64,000 nucleotides of DNA. Source: Leptotrichia hofstadii (GTDB lineage Bacteria > Fusobacteriota > Fusobacteriia > Fusobacteriales > Leptotrichiaceae). The translations under genes and the position numbers were made by a program. Of the stretch, positions 9,509 to 17,619 are shown piece after piece. Below the pieces are notes generated by a model that had not been told where the DNA came from, searched no databases, and was given only the letters and a program-made list of their open reading frames with translations. Position 1 is the first letter of the stretch; the number at the start of each line of letters is the position of its first letter. The stretch spans positions 1,798,001 to 1,862,000 of the forward strand of contig NZ_AP019823.1 of assembly GCF_007990525.1 (NCBI RefSeq). Direction: 5' to 3'.

Positions 9509-9585
9509 TTTATTATTTCCTTTCTTTCTAAAATTAAATCTAAATTCTAATTTTATTTTAAAGTTTTTATTTACAATTAACTACC

Positions 9586-10050
9586 TTACTTATTCTTTTT
9601 AGGCTTAAAAAAATTTTCAAAACTTTGTTCCATACTTTTTTTATGTTCCCTCATTTTATCCTTATCAGAACTGCTCATATTATTCACATCAAAAGCACTT
9701 TCAAACATGTTCTTTATATCATTTGGATTTGCTGAAAAATTACGGAAAAATGCTTCAGCCCCTCTTTTAGCTGATTCACTGTTCTGCTCTGCCCTGCTTG
9801 ATTTCTTTTCACCAAATCTTTGACTTCCAGCATTTCCCTTATTCTTCCTTTTTTCATCGTATTCTTTTCTTTTATTTTCATCTCCAAGTATCTCATACGC
9901 TTCACTAACCGTCTTAAACATTTCTTCAGCCTTTTTATCATCAGGATTCCTGTCTGGATGATACTTCATAGCTAATTTTCTATATTTTGACTTTATCTCT
10001 TTTGCATCAGCATCTTCTGAAACACCTAGTATTTTATAATAATCTGTCAT
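9586..10050 (-). CDS. Short J-domain (DnaJ-like) protein
   Basis: 154 residues from ATG 10050 (TGGAG 8 nt upstream); an upstream in-frame ATG at 10074 has no ribosome binding site. Residues 1-65 form a complete J domain ([18 protein letters not shown] with the HPD motif, [15 protein letters not shown]). The rest is polar and low-complexity with a Phe/Lys-rich end ([12 protein letters not shown]). The Gly/Phe and zinc-finger regions of DnaJ are absent, so it is a specialised Hsp70 co-chaperone. It lies between the Tae4-like gene and the FHA gene. A second dnaJ start is fused to a tube-gene relic at 12.3 kb, so J-domain genes recur with this machinery. A substrate or assembly chaperone role is inferred. 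Confidence 0.85.
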   Translation of the reverse strand: MTDYYKILGVSEDADAKEIKSKYRKLAMKYHPDRNPDDKKAEEMFKTVSEAYEILGDENKRKEYDEKRKNKGNAGSQRFGEKKSSRAEQNSESAKRGAEAFFRNFSANPNDIKNMFESAFDVNNMSSSDKDKMREHKKSMEQSFENFFKPKKNK

Positions 10051-10207
10051 AATAAAAACTCCACTCCTTTTCATTTTTTTTATTTAAAATATCAAAAACT
10101 TCTATCTATACAATTTAATATACAATGAAATAAAAAATATTCATAACTAAAATATATTGCTGCTATCATCTAGTTTTTTATTTTATTTATAGTTTGCAAT
10201 ATTAAAT

Positions 10208-10693
10208 TTATTTTTTTAATTTAAAGCTTGGAAGAATATAAACTTCTTTAACCCATTTATAATGTATATAATTCTTTCCAACAAATTCTTCTTCAAACCA
10301 TATATCAGCATGTCCTGTAAAGCTTTTAGAATTTGACCTTAATACAATAATTCCTGATCCTACTATATCAATATATTGTCGAAATTTTCTATACAGTTCA
10401 GGAGTATTAACGTAATATAAAGCAAGCTTTCCATATTTTTTTTCTAAGTATCTTTTCATTCCCATGGCTGTTAATACATACAATTTACCATTTTTCCCTT
10501 TTTCATATTCATCTTCAGATAAAATAGTACCGTCTATTGTAAATCCTGCTTTATTTAAAGCCTCTGATACCCTTATTGCACATGTATTAGGGTCTGATAA
10601 ATCTAGTAATCTTCTTGAATTAAATAGTTTTTTTACTAAATCTTTACTACTAATAGTCTTGTATCTTGGATAATTTTTTACTATATTATACAT
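10208..10693 (-). CDS. Tae4-like peptidoglycan amidase effector
   Basis: 161 residues, no signal peptide. The arrangement matches type VI amidase effector 4 (NlpC/P60-like cysteine peptidase fold): Cys38 in PNTCAIRVSEALNKAG and His128/Asp130 in TGHADIW, at spacing close to that of known Tae4 proteins. These enzymes cut the D-Glu-mDAP bond of peptidoglycan stems in the periplasm of target cells. Absence of a signal peptide fits delivery by an injection system. It starts 2 bp after the stop of the LRR lipoprotein at 10696, suggesting translational coupling. The family match is by motif recognition; activity is inferred. No separate Tai4-like small immunity gene follows, which leaves the LRR lipoprotein as the likely protector. 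Confidence 0.75.
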   Translation of the reverse strand: MYNIVKNYPRYKTISSKDLVKKLFNSRRLLDLSDPNTCAIRVSEALNKAGFTIDGTILSEDEYEKGKNGKLYVLTAMGMKRYLEKKYGKLALYYVNTPELYRKFRQYIDIVGSGIIVLRSNSKSFTGHADIWFEEEFVGKNYIHYKWVKEVYILPSFKLKK

Positions 10694-10695
10694 TT

Positions 10696-11844
10696 TTAAT
10701 TTTCTCCTTTTTCATAAGACACTTCTATTAATCCTAAATAGGCAGCGTCATCTGTGTATATTTTTGCATTTTTATATAATCTTTTAGGTAAAATTTTTTT
10801 AATTTCTGTTATACTTATTTTATCATCTAAAAGAATGTATTCTAAAAATTCTAAAGATTTCAAGGGAGTTAAATCTTTTATTTTATTGTGAGGAATATAA
10901 ATTTCTTTTAAATTTTTAAAATTTTTTATTACCTCAATATCCTTAACTAAATTATTACTTATTGATAGTATTCTAATATTTTTAGAATTTTTTAATGGAG
11001 AAATATCACTTATTTTATTATTGGAAATATCAACTTCTTCTAAATTTTTAAAATTTTTTAAAATATCTATATTTTTGATGTTCTCAACTCCAGCAATGTT
11101 TAAAATTTTTAGATTAGGGGAATTATTTAATATGTTTATATTTTTAAATTCTTTTACATCAAAAATTTTAAACTTCATCAATTTAGTAAAATTATTTAAC
11201 TTATTATCAAAAATACTTAAATCACTATCTACTATCTCTACAGAATCTAAATCAATTTCTTCTATTTCTAAAAAATTTTCTATTTTATGAAAGTTTTTTA
11301 ATTTTTTATCTGCCACTATAATATTTTTTAAGTTTTTAAATTCAATAATTTCATTAATATCAAAGGTATCTCCTCTATAAAACTCATCAATTGATATTGT
11401 TTCTATTTGTTTTTTTAGTTTAGGAGGTAAATTTTTTAAATCTTTAGATTCATAATTTTCCATACTTTTTAAATTAATAAACCATTTTAAATATTCTTTA
11501 TTTTTATCGTAATTTGAAATGCAATCAATATTATAAATTTCGTTTAAATTAACATTTTCAAAAAAAATTTTTTCAATATTATTATTATTATATTTACAAG
11601 TTACTAAAATAGGATCTTTAAAATTTATAAAATAATTATTATTTATTTTTTTTAATACCACTAAATTATCTTTTACATTTTCTAAATCTATTCCATAATT
11701 TAAATACTTTTCTTTTATATCTACTGCACCATTTCTTTTTTCTAAATTTTTATTATTTATTTTTTTAGTACAATTAATAAAAAAAATTAAAATAAACAAT
11801 ATTATAATTATTTTTTTTATTAATAGTTTTCTGACTTTCATCAT
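10696..11844 (-). CDS. LRR lipoprotein coupled to Tae4-like effector
   Basis: 382 residues. A Lys-rich N-terminus and hydrophobic helix end in the lipobox FINC, so the mature protein is lipid-anchored outside the cytoplasm. From about residue 165 to 350 there are SDS22/internalin-type leucine-rich repeats (NLEEVDISNNKISDISPLK, NLKEIYIPHNKIKDLTPLK). Two ATGs are adjacent at the start (11844 and 11841); GGAG fits the second slightly better. It ends 2 bp before the Tae4-like gene. Known Tai4 immunity proteins are small helical periplasmic proteins, so this would be an unusual immunity protein; alternatively it is an unrelated surface protein. Extreme A/T use in codons matches the neighbouring unknown genes. 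Confidence 0.8.
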   Translation of the reverse strand: MMKVRKLLIKKIIIILFILIFFINCTKKINNKNLEKRNGAVDIKEKYLNYGIDLENVKDNLVVLKKINNNYFINFKDPILVTCKYNNNNIEKIFFENVNLNEIYNIDCISNYDKNKEYLKWFINLKSMENYESKDLKNLPPKLKKQIETISIDEFYRGDTFDINEIIEFKNLKNIIVADKKLKNFHKIENFLEIEEIDLDSVEIVDSDLSIFDNKLNNFTKLMKFKIFDVKEFKNINILNNSPNLKILNIAGVENIKNIDILKNFKNLEEVDISNNKISDISPLKNSKNIRILSISNNLVKDIEVIKNFKNLKEIYIPHNKIKDLTPLKSLEFLEYILLDDKISITEIKKILPKRLYKNAKIYTDDAAYLGLIEVSYEKGEN

Positions 11845-11869
11845 TTATCTCCATTACTTTTTATAATTG

Positions 11870-12300
11870 TTATTTTAAAATATTACTATCTTCATTAAAT
11901 CCTGTTTGTTTTAACTTTAAAATAAAAAAACCTTCTCCACTTCCAACACTAAAATCCTGATTAAAGCTATCCACATACATTTTAGGAAAATAAAGTTCAA
12001 ACGTCTTTCCTCCCCCTAAATCTGTCTGTACCATTACATCCCTAGTTGATTTTTCATCTCCGTAAGTCATTGCCCACAATGATAGCTCTTTCACATTCTG
12101 CTTATTTTAATCATATAAATTGCTTTCTCCGAAATTTCCAAGTCCTCCGAACATTCCTTTCAGGCTGTTTCCTATTCCATTTGTAAACGAATTTATCATT
12201 GGCAGTGCTGAACTTACTCCTAAAACTTGAGAAACAAGTTTACTTTTGCTGTTGCATCAGCATCTTCTGAAATACCTAGTATTTTATAATAATTTATCAT
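11870..12300 (-). pseudogene. Chimeric relic: dnaJ start joined to tube-gene end
   Basis: Bases about 12247-12300 match the first 17 codons of the J-domain gene (MINYYKILGISEDADA). Immediately after, out of frame, bases 11870-12246 match the last 40% of the Hcp-like gene at 13976-14869 (KLVSQVLG, GMFGGLGNFGESNLYD). A CAA codon of that gene is TAA here (near 12107), leaving a terminal open frame of 74 codons (KELSLWAMTYGDEKS). With a frameshift, a stop and no intact start, this is a recombination scar. It implies an ancestral arrangement in which a dnaJ gene neighboured a tube gene. Confidence 0.8.
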
Positions 12301-12382
12301 AGTTAATCTCCTCACCATTAACATATTTATTAAAAAATATAAATTATATCATAGTAAAATTAACAATATTTTCTATAAACTT

Positions 12383-13066
12383 CTAGTATAATTTTCTTAT
12401 ATCTACATTTTCCACTTTACCATTATTAATTTTTTGAATTATCACATCTCCATACTTACATTTATATTTTACATTTTTTACATTTTCACTTGAAAAACTT
12501 ACATTTTTTCCTAACTTATAAAGCACAAAATTAAGTTTTTTTTGTTTATATCTTTTAATAACATCATAAATCTTCTCTATTTTATCACTATCAAAATCAT
12601 TAGCTTTAGTTGCACCTATATCTGAAACAAAAGTATGTTTTGAAACTGTACTTAATATAATTTTTAAAATATATTCTCCTGTTGCCGTTGCCAAGATTTC
12701 TAAAGAACTACCACCTAATTGTGTCGCAATTTGTACTAAAAAAGTTCTAAGTGTGAAATCTATCGCTAAATTTTTTTGAGATATTTCTGATAAAATATAA
12801 AAATCTATATGAAATAATATTTCATGAGCCATATGATGAACATCTCTTGTAAATTTAACTCTTTTTTCCCCCCTATATTCAATCTCATGAACACAACGAA
12901 GAAAATAACATAAATTTTCTAATATTTTAAATTCTTCTATGTAACAAAGATTTAACATACTGATAGTATTTTTTATTCCCATACTATCCTTTCTTAAATT
13001 AACTTCAACATAATATTTTTTTTTATTGTTAGTAATATACTCTACTACAACTTTACGATTAATCAT
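12383..13066 (-). CDS. Unknown 227-residue protein
   Basis: No family recognised. The start is set at ATG 13066 (MINRKVVVEYI), 7 nt after AAGGGG; this gives an 8-bp overlap with the membrane protein gene upstream. Soluble, no signal peptide; mixed alpha/beta with a Gly/Ala-containing central segment (IATQLGGSSLEILATATGEY) and a C-terminal beta-rich end. Its tight coupling to the membrane protein suggests they work together. An effector/immunity or apparatus role cannot be told apart from the sequence alone. Confidence 0.7.
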   Translation of the reverse strand: MINRKVVVEYITNNKKKYYVEVNLRKDSMGIKNTISMLNLCYIEEFKILENLCYFLRCVHEIEYRGEKRVKFTRDVHHMAHEILFHIDFYILSEISQKNLAIDFTLRTFLVQIATQLGGSSLEILATATGEYILKIILSTVSKHTFVSDIGATKANDFDSDKIEKIYDVIKRYKQKKLNFVLYKLGKNVSFSSENVKNVKYKCKYGDVIIQKINNGKVENVDIRKLY

Positions 13067-13958
13067 AATATTCCCCTTCTGTACTATTATCACTTTTTCC
13101 TTTTGATATTTTTACTAATTCTAAAAATATATCTGAAAAAGACGAATCATTGTATTGTGCATTTTTTCTTATATATCTTATTTTTGTAACGCCATTTTTA
13201 ATTTCATATACTCTTATTGGCTTATAATAAGCATATCTATCAGTTATATAAATTCTTGTTGTCTTTTTTTCATCTCCAACCAACTTCAAATAATTTTTAA
13301 CTTGTTTAACCAGACTATTTAATCCTTCGCCGTTAACTGAATATTTTACTGAAATATCAATCACCTGGTCAATTTCACCAGAAAATTCCCTTACATCAAA
13401 ATCATCATCATACTGTTTTGGTTTTTTAAATTCTGTAATACTTACCGAATCTATCATAGGTAACTTTTTTATTATTCTTTTCATTTCTTCCTTATCTTTT
13501 ATCTTGGAAAAATATGAACTATATACAATATTACGTGGTTCCCAGTAAAAAATTGTCATAAAATTGACAAACTTTACAGATTGAAAAAATATTAATATCA
13601 TAAAAAAGATGGATTTCCACTTTCTTCTTTTTATTTCCTGAAAAATTAGTATTGCCATCTGCACTGCTAACAATAAAATCAAATAAGTGATAACAGCTAT
13701 ATTAAATCTTTTATTCAAATCCCTATAACTCGAATATTTTATAAAAAACATCGTAAAACCGGCAATAAAACTTGTTATGTACTTATTGCCTTCCATTTTT
13801 ATGTCATCTACGCAAATTAGAAAAAATATCCCTGTAATAATTACCAGCAGATATATTCCTGTAAGTTTTCCCGATTCCCCATTATTCAGCAACATAAAGA
13901 GTTTTCCCATTAATAGCAAATATACCAAATACCAGTTTGAAATACTTATTTTATTCAT
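13059..13958 (-). CDS. Polytopic membrane protein of injection-system island
   Basis: 299 residues with about five predicted membrane helices in residues 10-175 (LVYLLLMGKLFMLL, IYLLVIITGIFFLICV, AVITYLILLLAVQMAILIF, FFMILIFFQSVKFV). A soluble C-terminal domain of about 120 residues follows (VSITEFKKPKQYDDDFD, KTTRIYITDRYAYYKPI). No recognised family. It lies 17 bp after the Hcp-like gene 13976-14869 and overlaps the next gene by 8 bp, so it is transcribed with tube/baseplate genes. Immunity against a membrane-acting toxin is one possibility, an accessory membrane component another. Confidence 0.75.
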   Translation of the reverse strand: MNKISISNWYLVYLLLMGKLFMLLNNGESGKLTGIYLLVIITGIFFLICVDDIKMEGNKYITSFIAGFTMFFIKYSSYRDLNKRFNIAVITYLILLLAVQMAILIFQEIKRRKWKSIFFMILIFFQSVKFVNFMTIFYWEPRNIVYSSYFSKIKDKEEMKRIIKKLPMIDSVSITEFKKPKQYDDDFDVREFSGEIDQVIDISVKYSVNGEGLNSLVKQVKNYLKLVGDEKKTTRIYITDRYAYYKPIRVYEIKNGVTKIRYIRKNAQYNDSSFSDIFLELVKISKGKSDNSTEGEYYD

Positions 13959-13975
13959 ATACTAAAATCTCCTAA

Positions 13976-14869
13976 TTATTTTATTGTAATATCTCCCTCA
14001 TTAAATCCTGTTTGTTTCAAAATCAAAAGAAATTGTCCTTCCCCAGTAGAAACTCTAAAATCCTGATCAAAACTATCCACATACATTTTAGGAAAATAAA
14101 GCTCAAACGTCTTTCCTCCCCCTAAATCTGTCTGCACCATTACATCCCTAGTTGATTTTTCATCTCCGTAAATCATCGCCCACATTGACAGTTCTTTTAC
14201 ATTCTGCTTATTTTGATCATATAAATTGCTTTCTCCAAAATTTCCAAGTCCTCCAAACATTCCTTTCAGGCTGTTTCCTATTCCATTTGTAAATGCATTT
14301 GTCATTGGCAGTGTTGAACTTACTCCTAATACTTGTGAAACAAGTTTGCTTTTACTGCTTTCTTTTGCTTTTTTAGCGACTGGTTCAGTAATTCCGCTTG
14401 ATGATAAGAGGTTACTGCTTAATGAGGCTTCTGTAAGTTCTTCTCCTGCTTCATTATCTTTGTCAAATAAGTGTTTTACACTTTTATACTGGTTAAATAA
14501 TGTTCCCATACCAAGTGTTCCCATTATTCCGCTAACTATCCCTTCACCTTCATCTTCGGGACTATTATTTTCTGAAGCTGTGGGAAGTAATCTTCCTACA
14601 ATTCTTAATGTTACTTGGCTTTGAGAAGCACTCATCGTTTCACCATATATTGGGTTTGTACTGTAAGATACTTCCAATATTTCATCACTTGAAAGAATTA
14701 CTCCGCCTTGCTGTGTCAGTCCTCCCATTGCATTTGAAATTGGATTTTTATTTTCTCCATTTGATACAAAGTTCATTGCTACACTTGGAACTGAAACGTT
14801 GCCTAAACCTCCGAACGGATTATTTGATGTATTGTTATTTCCTCCAGCTATACTTACTCTAAATTTCAT
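13976..14869 (-). CDS. Hcp-fold tube-like protein with large insert
   Basis: 297 residues. N- and C-terminal parts together look like an Hcp/phage-tube beta-barrel: VTLRIVGRLLP early, then LSMWAMIYGDEKS, KTFELYFPKMYVDSFDQDF and FLLILKQTGF at the end. The last segment has the same layout as the smaller tube protein at 17155-17529 (SLEVISAGQMVRKIDMTNAF, TFSLKIKQK). An insert of roughly 110 residues, Gly/Ser-rich and probably flexible (NAFTNGIGNSLKGMFGGLG), separates the halves. It could be a specialised tube or tube-initiator protein, or a tube-fused cargo. The gene is the parent of the relic at 11870-12246. It is followed at 17 bp by the membrane protein. Confidence 0.65.
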   Translation of the reverse strand: MKFRVSIAGGNNNTSNNPFGGLGNVSVPSVAMNFVSNGENKNPISNAMGGLTQQGGVILSSDEILEVSYSTNPIYGETMSASQSQVTLRIVGRLLPTASENNSPEDEGEGIVSGIMGTLGMGTLFNQYKSVKHLFDKDNEAGEELTEASLSSNLLSSSGITEPVAKKAKESSKSKLVSQVLGVSSTLPMTNAFTNGIGNSLKGMFGGLGNFGESNLYDQNKQNVKELSMWAMIYGDEKSTRDVMVQTDLGGGKTFELYFPKMYVDSFDQDFRVSTGEGQFLLILKQTGFNEGDITIK

Positions 14870-14907
14870 AAATTTTCCTCCTGTTTATTTCTTTTATTTA
14901 AATTTTT

Positions 14908-15690
14908 TTATTCTACTATTATTTTTCTAGGTATTATTCGTTTTTTCTCAACTTTTTTTCTTTCTGTTCCTAAATTATCTAATATTGTCAATAAATGTCT
15001 AAACATTTGTTCATTTGTATAATTTTCATCTGTCAAATTAAGTTTTGCATTTATATATGAAATTATAACATCTCGTTCTATAACATCCTGCTGTAGACAA
15101 GTTACATAGAAATTTATATCAAATATATCAAGATTTTCCTTTTTTGAAACTTCCTTTCCCCATAATTTCAATATATATGGATGAAAAGTACCCCATTCAT
15201 GTGCCGAAGAATATTTTGTATTTATAATCTCCATCAAATTAAAATCTCTTCTCAGATCTCTGAAATTTTGATAATCATTTCTCAATTCAGCCCCTTCTCT
15301 TGTGATAAACCTTGTTATCTCAATTTCATCTTCATTAATATTTTCGCCAAGTTCCAGCACAAAACGTCCTTCCCTTACATAATATTTTCTTTCTTCTATA
15401 TCTGACACTAATTTAAGTTTTAATATATACCGTTCCTCTTGTTTTGGCATATCAAATATATAATCTTCCTTCATCCAAAAAAGTTTCCCATTACACTTTG
15501 CCATTCCCTTTGTAATTATCACTATTCTTTCACTATAATTGGGTATCAAGTCAAACCCTTTTATTATTCCATTACTTTTATCAAAATACATCAAGCTCAA
15601 CACTTCGAGCGGGTTATCCCTTAATAAATCTAAATCTTCCTTTTCCAGCACATTCCCTTTTTTAAAAACTGGATATTTATTTATAAACAT
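14908..15690 (-). CDS. Baseplate/tail-fibre-like protein, paralogue 1
   Basis: 260 residues, a clear paralogue of 27341-28222: shared KYPVF at the start, DLLRDNPLE, GKLFWMKEDY, ERYILKLKL, EIEITRFITR, GAELRNDY, FRDLRRDFNL and RKIIVE at the end. The N-terminal pattern (IKGFDLI, VIITKGMAKCNGKLF) resembles phage and injection-system structural proteins that start with a small beta domain. It is 39 bp upstream of the Hcp-like gene, while its paralogue follows the candidate sheath gene, so each copy travels with structural genes. Exact role (baseplate wedge or adaptor) is inferred. It lacks about 30 residues that the paralogue has in the middle. Confidence 0.6.
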   Translation of the reverse strand: MFINKYPVFKKGNVLEKEDLDLLRDNPLEVLSLMYFDKSNGIIKGFDLIPNYSERIVIITKGMAKCNGKLFWMKEDYIFDMPKQEERYILKLKLVSDIEERKYYVREGRFVLELGENINEDEIEITRFITREGAELRNDYQNFRDLRRDFNLMEIINTKYSSAHEWGTFHPYILKLWGKEVSKKENLDIFDINFYVTCLQQDVIERDVIISYINAKLNLTDENYTNEQMFRHLLTILDNLGTERKKVEKKRIIPRKIIVE

Positions 15691-15725
15691 TCCTTTAAAA
15701 TAATTCCTTTCGTTTTAAATATTTT

Positions 15726-16160
15726 TTAATAACTTACCGTTATTGGGTCAATGAAAAATGTTATAAAAGGTTTTGCTAATTGTTTCCTTTCTAATTCTTT
15801 AAACCATTTTGTTTCTACTGATAGCAAATATGGATCATTCGTATTTTTTTTATCTTCATAAAATAAGTAGCACTGTTATCCCAATTATACTCGTCAAATA
15901 AAACTAATAGTATTTGAAACCTTCTTCTCTTCATATCAATAGTATGAACTTTTCCAAATAAATGATTTCCATCCCCTATTGCATAATACAAATCTGTTGC
16001 TGCAGCTTTATTTGTTCTATCCTTATCTCTAAAAAAATTTTTAACTTCTCTATAACTATAAAATGAAAGTATTTTCTCTTTTGGAATATTATTATTATGA
16101 GCCCATCTTACATTATTAATTAAATAGTTTTTTACAATATCTATATGTATATTTAAATCT
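15726..16160 (-). pseudogene. Startless, frameshifted remnant of an unknown protein
   Basis: Reading the minus strand from about 16160 gives an open stretch without a start (IHIDIVKNYLINNVRWAHNN, DLYYAIGDGNHLFGKV, ILLVLFDEYNWDNSATYF). After a frame change near 15860 it continues YEDKKNTNDPYLLSVETKW and ends LAKPFITFFIDPITVSY at 15726. Both halves have protein-like composition, so this is a decayed gene end, possibly the C-terminal part of an effector. The 113-residue gene precedes it by about 10 bp. Confidence 0.55.
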
Positions 16161-16168
16161 CCCCTTTT

Positions 16169-16510
16169 CTAAAAACTATAACCTATGAAAGACAAATAAT
16201 CTCTTGGTTCAGGATATATTTTTTTACATATATCATATAATTTCCCTTTTGATAATCCTAATAATTGTCCAGCTTTATATTTCTGGTTGGATATTCGCAA
16301 AGGATATGCCAAATAATATCTTAAACATTTAGCCGCAACAGATGCAGGCGATGCTACTTTTAACACTTCATTAACAATTATTTTAATTAAAAAATTTGCG
16401 TCCTTTTCTTTCAATGAAATATTTAGTTTATTCATTTTTATATCATTATTTTCATCTTTTGTACCTTTTCTTTTTACAAAATTATTTGTTTCTTCTTTCT
16501 TATTACTCAA
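16169..16510 (-). CDS. Unknown 113-residue protein
   Basis: No family recognised. No ATG lies near the 5' end. The frame is open from a TTG at 16531, but AAGGAGG lies inside that stretch and fits a second TTG at 16510 (MSNKKEETNN) with 8 nt spacing, so 16510 is chosen. Lys/Asn-rich start, then a helical region (NFLIKIIVNEVLKVASPASVAAKCLRYY is too long to be one motif, but shows the Ala-rich helix) and a C-terminal GLSKGKLYDICKKIYPEP that could be helix-turn-helix-like. It may be the surviving N-terminal part of the gene whose end is the remnant at 15726-16160. Confidence 0.45.
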   Translation of the reverse strand: MSNKKEETNNFVKRKGTKDENNDIKMNKLNISLKEKDANFLIKIIVNEVLKVASPASVAAKCLRYYLAYPLRISNQKYKAGQLLGLSKGKLYDICKKIYPEPRDYLSFIGYSF

Positions 16511-16523
16511 AAAATTATCCTCC

Positions 16524-17093
16524 TTAAACAATAAATATTTTTAATTTTATATATATATTTAATAAAAGAAATAAATATAAACTATTCTTACTTTTTTTTA
16601 CTACACAAAATTTTATTATTATAAATAACATTATTAAATCTAACAAGTACTGTGAATATATCAAATCTATTATATGAATAAAAAATTCCAATAATGAAAG
16701 AAAAGATATATCAAATCTATTTTCAAATATTAAAAGAAATAAAAATATTATATAAAAATAGTAATAATAAAAATCTTTTGTTTTTCTTTTAAAAAAATAA
16801 ATTATCATTGCTATATTTATACCTAAAAATAATAGTTTTACATAATTATAAAAATAAAACATGTAAGATTTCATATCTATTTCAAAAAAATTAGTTTTCC
16901 TATACAAAAAAAATGAGGTTATTATCTGAAATATTAATAATTCTTTATCAATATAAAGTTTTAAATCTGATTTTTTCATAGAATTTATTATTGAAAAAAA
17001 TATTGTTAATATTATAATAATAAAAATATTTGGTTTTATATTAACAAATATAGAAAAAAATATTAATAGGTTAATAATTTTTATGTATATCAA
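16524..17093 (-). CDS. Small polytopic membrane protein, TTG start
   Basis: 189 residues, mostly Ile/Leu/Phe with about six membrane helices (INLLIFFSIFVNI, IFIIIILTIFFSII, LLFLGINIAMIIYFF, FLFLLIF, LDLIMLFIIIKF). No family recognised. The start is TTG at 17093, 7 nt after AGGAGG; earlier in-frame ATGs lie inside the tube gene and upstream of a terminator hairpin, so they are rejected. Very A/T-biased even for this genome. By position it could be a membrane-embedded immunity protein. Confidence 0.6.
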   Translation of the reverse strand: MIYIKIINLLIFFSIFVNIKPNIFIIIILTIFFSIINSMKKSDLKLYIDKELLIFQIITSFFLYRKTNFFEIDMKSYMFYFYNYVKLLFLGINIAMIIYFFKRKTKDFYYYYFYIIFLFLLIFENRFDISFLSLLEFFIHIIDLIYSQYLLDLIMLFIIIKFCVVKKSKNSLYLFLLLNIYIKLKIFIV

Positions 17094-17104
17094 TGTTTTT
17101 CCTC

Positions 17105-17146
17105 CTATAAAAATAAAAGGAGATAGACGGGATTGTCTACCTCCTT
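17105..17146 (-). terminator. Rho-independent terminator after tube gene
   Basis: 12-bp stem (AAGGAGGTAGAC pairing with GTCTATCTCCTT, one G-U) around a 6-nt loop, followed on the minus strand by TTTTATTTTTAT. It starts 9 bp after the stop of the gene at 17155. Confidence 0.85.
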
Positions 17147-17154
17147 GTGTTACA

Positions 17155-17529
17155 TTATGCTTCCTGAGCAGCATATCCACCTTCAATTGCAGCTTCCTTA
17201 ACTTTCTCTTTTTTCTGTTTGATTTTCAATGAGAATGTTCCAGTTCCTGCCTGATTTCCATAGGCCTCTTCGTAATCAACAACAAACGCATTTGTCATAT
17301 CAATTTTTCTTACCATTTGTCCTGCGGATATTACCTCTAATGATACAGTTCTATATGTATCGCTAGATTCAGCAGGTACTAATGACCATTGAGCAACCTT
17401 TCTTGTATCATCTTCAGCATCTCCATTTGCAGCTGCCAAAATTTTCCCTTTAATTTCAATGATAATCCCCAAGTCAGTTGCTCTTGCATTTGAATCATCA
17501 GGTGATTCTGAAAGAAATTTAACATCCAA
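17155..17529 (-). CDS. Hcp-like tube protein, 5' end abnormal
   Basis: 124 residues from TTG 17529. Hcp/tube-type beta-barrel pattern: LGIIIEIKGKIL, TYRTVSLEVISAGQMVRKID, FVVDYEEAYGNQAGTGTFSL and an Ala-rich end. Tube proteins stack as hexameric rings inside the sheath of contractile systems. The frame is open for 16 more codons upstream (VKGQGEEILLEKESI), which reads like authentic protein and even contains AAGGAG, but has no ATG, GTG or TTG and is closed by TAG at 17578-17580. The normal start therefore seems lost, probably at the junction with the AAA-ATPase gene; expression from TTG 17529 would lack a first strand. A perfect terminator follows. Confidence 0.7.
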   Translation of the reverse strand: MDVKFLSESPDDSNARATDLGIIIEIKGKILAAANGDAEDDTRKVAQWSLVPAESSDTYRTVSLEVISAGQMVRKIDMTNAFVVDYEEAYGNQAGTGTFSLKIKQKKEKVKEAAIEGGYAAQEA

Positions 17530-17619
17530 GATGCTTTCCTTTTCTAATAGAATTTCTTCTCCTTGTCCTTTTACGTCCTAAATTGCAAATTTTTGAAATT
17601 TGATTTTAATTTCTAACTT

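Noticed and set aside
1-17529. Prophage
   Set aside because: No terminase, portal, capsid, holin or lysis cassette; the tail-like genes fit an injection system better. The integrase nearby is a broken remnant.
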